DNA of 64,000 nt from Pampus argenteus (lineage: Eukaryota > Chordata > Actinopteri > Scombriformes > Stromateidae): the NCBI GenBank assembly GCA_036937835.1, contig CM072871.1:5075001-5139000 (forward strand). Direction: 5' to 3'. Shown here one piece after another: positions 54,901-63,900 of the stretch. Position 1 is the stretch's first letter. Every line of letters begins with the position of its first letter. A program made the translations under genes and the position numbers. The notes beneath the pieces are model-generated. The model was not told the DNA's origin. It did not search any database and saw only the letters and a program-made list of their open reading frames with translations.

Positions 54901-57900
54901 GTAGAACAGCATCTCAAGGAAAATGCTGTTTATTTTGAGGTGAATTTCTCCTTCTTCTTCTTCTTCTTCTTCTTTTTCATTCACTACAGCAAAGTGAATC
55001 TGTTGGTCAATTTTAACGTCGCATTTTTTTTCCCTCGTGCAGTTTTTCAGTGATGCCAAAGAGTCCATGGAGTACCTTAAGAGCCTGCAAGAAGCCGTTC
55101 AAAGGAAGTACAGCTGCGATCAAACGAGCAGCCTGCACAGACTGGAGGATCTCATCCAGGAGTCCATGGTAAACCGATGTGAAGGCGTGAACTGCGTGTG
55201 CACGTGGAGGTAGTTGTGAATTAAAAATAAGAAAAGAAAATAACAACATTGCATTGGTGTTGTGTGTCTCCAGGATGAGAAAGAGCAGCTTCTGCAGTAC
55301 CGCAGCACTGTAGCCGGGTTAATGGGCAGAGCCAAAAATATTGTGCAGCTCAGGCCCAGAAACCCTGACAGCCCTGTGAGATCCTCCATCCCCGTAAAAG
55401 CCATCTGCGATTATCGACAGATCGAGGTATTCTTCACTATGCCCAGTTTCACCACACTTAATTCCAGTTTGTACTAAAACGTATAAATGCTTTGAAGGTT
55501 TCATAGTAAATCAGTGTTGTGTTTCTATCACAACTCTTTCAGATAACCATCTATAAAGACGATGAGTGCGTACTGGCCAATAACTCTCACCGGGCCAAGT
55601 GGAAAGTCATCAACCCGGCAGGGAACGAGGCCATGGTGCCTTCTGTCTGTTTCACTGTGCCTCCACCCAACAAAGAGGCTGTAGATATGGCTGCAAGGTG
55701 AGTCTGGAGATTTCTACACTGCACTGCAAACATTCACTGAAAATAAAATGCATTCTTAAATTGTGGTGATTTATTTAATGTATTTTTTTTCCTACAGAAC
55801 TGAGCAGTTATACCAGAATGTCCTGGCTCTGTGGCACCACTCCCACATCAACATGAAGAGTGTGGTGTCGTGGCATTATCTAATGGCCGACATACGAGCC
55901 ATCCGCAACTGGAATGTGGCCTCGGTATGTTCTCCTTCTTTTAGACTCTTATTGATCACACTACGCAACACCAGCTGACATCATTTACGATAATCTCAGT
56001 TCTGATGAAGACGTTTCCTTTATATCTCTAACCATGACAGATAAAGACCATGCTACCAGGTGAGCATCAGCAGGTCTTGAGCAACCTGCAGTCCCACTTT
56101 GACGAATTCCTGGAAGACAGCGAAGAGTCCGAAGTGTTCACAGTGGCAGACTGTGCCCAGCTAGAGAGAGACGTTGTGGCCTGCAAGGAATACTACCAGG
56201 AACTACTCAGATCTGCAGAAAGAGGCAAGGTTTAAATTCCCCTACTGGTCCTCCTAACAGGGAGCTACTAGTGTACATTCAACACATGGTTCCATAAGCC
56301 TTTTAAGCCTTACGTTAATGCCTTTTGGAATTAATGCTTTAGGTTTTTCAAAGTGATTTAAGAGGTGGATGACTGTTAGAAAACATAAACACTGCTATAA
56401 ATATGCAGTTTAAACAAGGTGTAAAGTTACAATAGAAATATACCGAATGTTTTATATGACTGTGTAGATAAACATAAACATATATATACACGTTAATTAA
56501 TTTATAATCTAAATACATTTAAAACTTGTATGTGATTTGTAGTTCACATGCTGCACACATGTCTGCATTGCAACAGGCCCTACTTGGCCTTATAATACAA
56601 CAATAATGCCACCTAGAGGTGTTCTTAAGTGCTCTCAGTGAATGTTTTTGAATATATTTTAATTTTATTCTGTACTGTTGCATACTACATAGTTTTAATT
56701 CTCAAATGAAAGTTAAGTTTTGATTGTGGCTTCTTTTTTTTCATTTAAAATGCTGAAAATGTGTTTCAAAAAATGCAACAAAAAAAAAGTGTTTGAATCC
56801 TGTACGTAATTTACGCTCTCATGTAATTATTCTTCTGATTTAAATATTTCTGGTAAACAGAGGAGCACGAGGAGTCTGTGTACAATCATTACATCTCGGA
56901 AATACGCAACTTCCGGATGCATCTGGAGGCCCACGAAGAACACCTGATCCGGCAAATCCGGACGCCGCTGGAGAGAGACGACCTGGAGCAGAGTCTCCAG
57001 CGCATCAGCGATCATGAGGTACACATCCGAGTGTCTGTAATATTCAGACATATTTAAGAACTTATGAGTGTTATTTATTTTAATCGTGGTTTCCCATGTG
57101 CGGCTGCAGAAGAAGACGGCGGAGCTGAATAAACTGAAAGAGGACCTTGATGTCATGAAGGAGAAGTGTGAGCTGTTCCTCAGACAGGCTACAGGTTCTC
57201 CATCCGTGCCGACGCTTTCCTCTGAACTCACCGTCCTCGTTCAGAGCATGAGCCAAGTGTACTCCATGTCTTCCATTTATATGGACAAGTAAGACATTCC
57301 CGTCATTGTCTGGAAGTCATCATGTTGGCATTTACATAGATAGATATTATAAATAGCAATAAAAGTAGCTGAATTGATGACATGTTTCCTCTTTTTTTGC
57401 AGACTGAAAACAGTGAGCTTAGTGGTGAAGCACAGCCAGAGTGCAGAGGCGCTAGTGAAGACCTACGAATCTAAACTGTACGAGGAAGACGCCATGAACT
57501 CTGACCTCAAGACCATCGAAACAGTCATTTCTACACTCAAGGTAAGAAATGCAAGTGGATTCAACATGTCACTAACATTGGCAACTTTTAAAAGTTCATC
57601 TTGTAAGTAAGTATCCGTCCCTCCGATCGCAGCAATGGCGGACAGAGATCGATGAGAAACAAGAGGTGTTCCATGACATGGAGGATGAGCTGCAGAAAGC
57701 GCGAGTCATCAGTGACCGCATGTTTAAGGCCCACAACGAGCGCGACTTTGACCTCGACTGGCACAAGGAGAAGGCTGATCAACTGAATGAGAGATGGCAC
57801 AACATTCACTCCCAGATTGATAGCAGGTTAGTGTTGTGTAGTGTGTTTTTTTTTTTTTTATTTGTGAAACATTGTAAGTGTTGTATTGCTCATGAAGCTT

Positions 57901-60900
57901 GTCGTTTCAATTTCATTTCAGGCTTCGGGACCTTGATGGTATCAGCAAATCTCTGAAACACTACAGAGACTCTTACAGCAGTCTTGATGAATGGGTCGGA
58001 GAAATGGAGGCAGAGCAGCTAAAGGCCCAAGAAAACAAACCTGAAGACAGCAAAGCACTCGCTGAACTGCTAAACAAACATAAGGTAGGATAAAGTACCC
58101 ATTTCCTCACATAGAGATGTAGAAATATATATTAAAAATGTAATTTAATATGTTAAAATGTTTGTTTTTTTAGGTCCTTGTTGCTGAAATAGAACAAAAA
58201 CAGAGCAGAATTGATGAGTGCCAGAAGTACTCGGAGCAGTACTCATCTGCAATTAAGGTCATTTATTTTTAACTCATTTTCAACCCACTTTTTTAAAGAA
58301 TTTTGTTCAGTAAATAATGTCTGATTTCTGAAATTAGCAGTTGGACTTAAACTTAAAATCCCCAACAACCTTGTGACCTCACACACAAATCTCGTTTTTT
58401 TTAGGATTATGAACTTCAGCTGATGACCTTCAGAGCGATGGTTGACTCCCAACACAAATCTCCTCTCAAGAAACGGAGGATGCAGAGCTCCTCTGATGCC
58501 ATCCAACAGGAGGTACACCTGTTTAATTTAACGTGGAACTAGAGGAAATCCGTGCTGTTCTTTACAGCGCATCTCAGTCACAGCTATACTTGTTTTTCTT
58601 TCTTTAATTTTCAAACAGTTTATGGATCTTCGAACCCGCTACACTGCTCTTGTGACTCTCATGACACAATATGTGAAGTTTGCCAGTGAAACACTGAAGA
58701 GAACTGAAGACGAGGAGGTGAGAGACTCGTTTTCTTACTTTAACTTATGCAGCACTAGCAGTTTAAACCTTTGGGTTTATGTAGTGGCTTAAGCCTATAA
58801 AGCTCATCAACCTTTACCTTTTAATTGTTTGCATGTTTTTCTAGGTCTTCTGATTTTGCTCTCAGTAGATTTGCTCTAGGTCTTCTCTTTTGATATAAGT
58901 CAATATAAACAGACAAAAACACCCCTTTTGTATTGTTCTTGGCTTCTTTCTTTAGTATGTATTGTCTATATATGTGTGTATACATATATATGCATATATG
59001 TCTCTCCGTGAATGAAAATGTTTGCTTCAGTTTTCCGAGGAAGCAAAAGGAAATGCAGTGCATGTCTGCATATACGGCAACTCCATGTTGCTGGTGATGG
59101 TGATGATTGCTGGGAGGAGCTGGCTGTTTTACTCTTTGACAGACACTTCTTCTCATGTTGGCCTGTCTGGGAAAAATAAAGCCTCTCCAGGAGTTTGTTT
59201 AGTAGTTTACGATTATTGGAGCTATAAAAAGTGATTGTTACTAGTTAGAGCTCAAAGGGCAACGGTGCAGTGATCAAGTCTGTTTTTTTTTCACCACTTT
59301 AAGTGTTAAAAATAATAGATCTTGATGAAAATTGTCATGAATGTAAAACATTTTAATCCTTCGCACTATTTCTGGCATTTTTTTTTATGTGAATAAAACA
59401 AAACAAACCATGCAGTCTTGAAACTGCAAATTCCTGGAGAGATTGCTTAAATATTGCTCCGGCACTTTGGTAAGAGGAAAAATATCGATGCAGTTCATTT
59501 CACACTTTCTAAATAAAGATGGAAACAGTGGATGACTTATTGTTTTGCATTTTAGAGCAGAAAGGCTTTTGAAAGAGCCAAAAGGACAGAGAGCATGGAG
59601 CTCCAAAAAGCTGCAGGGGAAATAGAGATTAGTCAACTTAAGCTACGGGTCCATGAACAGGAGGACTTGCTGGTTGAAAAACAAGCACAGTTGGAAAAGT
59701 TGGAAGGAGAAGTAGAAACACAACAGAAGACAATTGATGATCTAATCTTTCAGAGATCGCAGCTTCAGCATGACGTTCATCAGTATTGCATCAAATTAGA
59801 GATAGCTGTAAAAGACAAAGCTGCCGGTGAGCAGGAATTAAGTCACACAAAACAGTTAATTGAGCAATCAGAGGCCAAGTGGTTGCTGGCTCAGAAGAAA
59901 CTAGAGGACCTCTTAAAGCAAACAAATGATAGCCGAGATCTTAAGAAACAGAGCCCCAAACTCCAGAGAAAAATAAAGATGGAGGAAGGTACTGAGGAAG
60001 TATTACAAAGTGGAGTCAAAGCGAAGGAAAATGTTCTGGCTCAGCAGCCGTTGGCATTTGACAGTCAGTCGACAGTTGACAGTAAGCCCCAGTCATCAGC
60101 GGTTAGAGAGTACAGCAGCGTTAACGTGGATGTCCTGCAGCAGAAACTTGAGGAACTTGTCATGGTCCAGAAAAGAGCAGAAATGGCCGAGGAGAAAGCA
60201 CAAAGCTATAAAAAGCTGCTGGATGACAGCAATAACAGACTGAAGAAACTTCAGATGGACATAGAAACTGAAAGGACCAACATGAGACAGAAATTAGAGG
60301 ATCTTCAGCAGGAAACACTGAACATTAAGAAATCCATCAATGAACTTCAAGAGGAAATCAGATCTCTCCAAAGGGCCAAATCCTCACTGGAACAAAATGC
60401 TTTTTTCCACAACACCGAGGTTGAAGGCCTGAAAGAGCAGCTGAAGATCACTCAGGGAGAGCTGCATAAGAAGAGCTCTGTGGAGCAGGAGAAAGCTTAC
60501 AAGCTTAACAACTTAGAGGAAGAGGTAGCATCCAAACAGACATTAATAGATCAGCTGAAGTTTAAATGCAATGAACTTACAAGAATAAATGTGTCATCTG
60601 ATAGTGATATTCGAGGTCTTCAGATCCATACAGAGTCACTGGAAAGAGAGAGGTCATTTTCTGAACAAAAGATCAAGTCTCTAAAGAGTGAGATAGAGAG
60701 CTGGAAACAGCAGCTTCATTCAGCTAAGGATGAAAATACCTTAACCAAGAAATCTGAGCAGGCGTCGCAGCTCAAATGTAAAAACCTAGAAGCAGAGATT
60801 CAGAAGAGTGAATTAGTTGCTTCTCAATTGCAGAAGAAAGTAGATGAGTTAAAAGAAATAAATATGGAGATGGAAAATAATCTGAAGCATGTAAGAGCTA

Positions 60901-63900
60901 AACTTGATCAGGTGACGATGGAAATGGACAGCAAGGATCAGCAAATTAAAATCTTTAAGTCTCAGGTGGAGGGCACCAAATCACAGGTTAGAATTATTGA
61001 GGAGGAACTAAATAAGAAATCCCAGACCTCCCATGAGCTTCGAATTAAGTTACAGGATTACAGCGAGGAATTGAGGAAAATGACCGAACTGCAGCAGAAA
61101 AACAAAACACTTAATTCAAATATTGAGAATTATGAGAGAGAAATAACAACTCTGAAATCAGAGCTGAAGTCGGTGTTTGCGGAGAAGAACTTAGCCAATC
61201 AGAAGGTCCACATGCAAAATGCTGAAATTAACGATTTGAACGTGACGCTAAAGAAAAAAAATGCCGAACTACAAAAAGAATCTGCTGGGATTACAAAACA
61301 TCTTGACAAAATTAACACATTGGAAGATGAGCTTTTTAAATATAAGCGCAATATTACAGGATTAACTAACAGCTCTGAGAAAATAACCGGAAATTTAAAG
61401 CTGGAGATTCATGCTCTTCAGAATGACAAGAAAGCAGCAGAGAAGAAGGTCGAAAACTTGAATGTTAAACTTTCAGAGTTAAGTTCATTCTTACAAAGAA
61501 CAAAAGATGAATTAGCGAAAGAGACCAGAGAAAGAAACATCAAAGAGTCAAAAATTATGCAGCTGGAGTCTGAGCTTCAGAAAAATAAAGTAACAATGAA
61601 AGAAATAATGTCTAGTTCGGACAAATCCCAATCAAATCTACAACATGACAATATGATCCTTAAGAGGGAGAAAGCTGAGACGATGCAGAAAAGCATCTCG
61701 TTGGGATCTGAAATCAGAACGCTGAAAGAAAAGCTGCAACACGCCCAAATAGAAGCGGAGCAAAAGCAAAAAGAAAACGTTGTCCTCAATGTGAGGTCCA
61801 AGCAGATGGAAGAACAACTTGAGAAATGCAAGAAAATGCTCGAGGAGTTGAAAAGTAAACTGGAACTTCAGAAACAAGGCTACGAGACACAGTTGTTGTT
61901 GGTGCAAAACGAAATGGAGGAAAAGCTAATTTTACTGCGGTCCGAAATCACACGTGAAAGTGATATGACAAAGCAGGCACGTAGTGCAGAAATGCTCGAC
62001 AAGCATTTCAAACAAGAGGTCAAACAGGTTATAACAGTTCAACAAACCACAGTGGAGTCAAAGCAACACATGGACCAACAGCTGCACATCAAAATGGACA
62101 AACTGCAGCAAGAAAGGACAAAGCTTGAGCAGGAACTGTCGAAGGCAAAATCACAAAATTCTCAGCTTGAGGAAGACAAACTTAAACTTACCTCAAAAAT
62201 AAGTGCTTTACAAAGTCTTTGCATCAAGCAGTCAAATGACTCATCCAAGTTTAAACAGCTGTTGACAGACAGCGAGTTGAAACTGACACTAAAGGAAAAT
62301 GAAGCGAGATCTCTTCATGAGCAAATAGACTCATACGCCAAAGAGGTTAGAAGTCTTCAGGAAAAGCTTTTCAACCAGAGGATGAACAAACAGGAAGTCA
62401 GTGAAAGCAGCAGCCAGCATGTGAAGACAGAGGTTACAGTGATGCAGAAGATTGTGCCCTCATATGAAAGCGCAAAATGGAGTATGGAGGACGAGACTCT
62501 GAAAATGAAAGGATCCTCAGAGGTATGGACAAAACTAGTTTATTATAATTAAAACACTGTTGTATTTATTAACAAATATAATTCATTGTATTAATATATT
62601 TTCTGTAAAATACTTGAATCGGTGAACTGTAGTCATTCGTAACTTAAAGGTTCTTTCAATGTCACATCTACAGATCGCAACAACGGAGAGAGAAAATATT
62701 CTCGGAGTCAAACAAGCGAAACCAGATAAAATGGAAATCATTCACAGTCGAGGCCTTCAGCTCGATTCACCAACAAAGAAAACTTTGAATAGTTCCACTT
62801 CTCAAACTCACGCGCTCCTCCAAAAAGACAAACCTGATGAGTTCAGAACCATGACAACACAGTCAAGCATGGCTTTGTGTGGACTAACAGAGAAAATACC
62901 AAATGAAAAACATGGCGTCTCTGAGACAAGAACGTATCAGATCACAGAAAACACATCAGAGAAGAGTACAACAAGCAGAGGCGGGAACCTGAGTGTGTTA
63001 TATTCAACTTCAACAAAGCTCGCTGATCTCAAAAGCAGCACGAGTATACAATACTTAATCAAGCTGAAGCTTGTGGATGAAGAGATTTTGCACAAGTTGG
63101 AAATGGGCCTTATCACGATGGAAGAGGTGCAAGCATCGCTCACTCAATACGTTGGCAAACCAGCTGCTATTGCTGGAGTTTATGTGGAGTCGAGTAAGAA
63201 AAAGATATCCTTCTTAGAAGCTGCAGAGAAGGGCCTTTTAGCAAAGACGTATGCTCTTGAGTTCCTGGAGACTCAGGCTGCGACAGGAAGCCTCACAGAT
63301 CTGACCACAGGAAAAGCATACTCAGTTCTTGAGGCTCTTGAGAGAGGGATTATAGAAACAGGCCTGAAAGATAAACTGCTAGAGGCTGAGAAGGCTGTTA
63401 GTGGCTTCATCCACTCTGGCAAAAAACTCTCTGTGTTTCAAGCCATTGAGGAAAGGATTATTGATAGATTTAAAGGCAAGAAGATCATTGAGGTCCAGGT
63501 GTCCACTGGAGGACTGATCAACCCAGAGACTGGTGTCAGGGTGCCGGCTAGCATTGCCGTTGATCAGGGTCTTTTGAACAAGGAAACTCTGCAGAGTTTG
63601 TATGATCCAACCACTAACCCCAAAGGTTTTTACAACCCCGACACAGGACAGAAGGCGTACTACTCTGAATTACTGAAGACATGCCTTTATGACATCGATG
63701 GCGGCCTCTTTCTCTTCCCATTTGGTGACAGACATCTAACGAATACTTCTCCCACAAGTTCTCACAGAGTGTCTGTTGTCAGCAGCAGCTGCGGCATTGA
63801 AATGTCAGCGTACGAAGCATTCAAGAGGAAACTCATAGACAAGAGGACATATCTGTTTCTGTCACAGCAGGAATGCGATTGGCAGGAAAGGTCCGTAATC

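Noticed and set aside
59022..59234. Possible exon between plakin domain and rod
   Set aside because: A CAG acceptor-like site precedes it, but there is no donor before the stop codon and no similarity to dystonin.
61577..61907. Minus-strand frames inside the dst rod exon
   Set aside because: Antisense of Lys/Glu-rich coiled-coil codons commonly yields Phe/Leu/Ser-rich open frames; no independent evidence.
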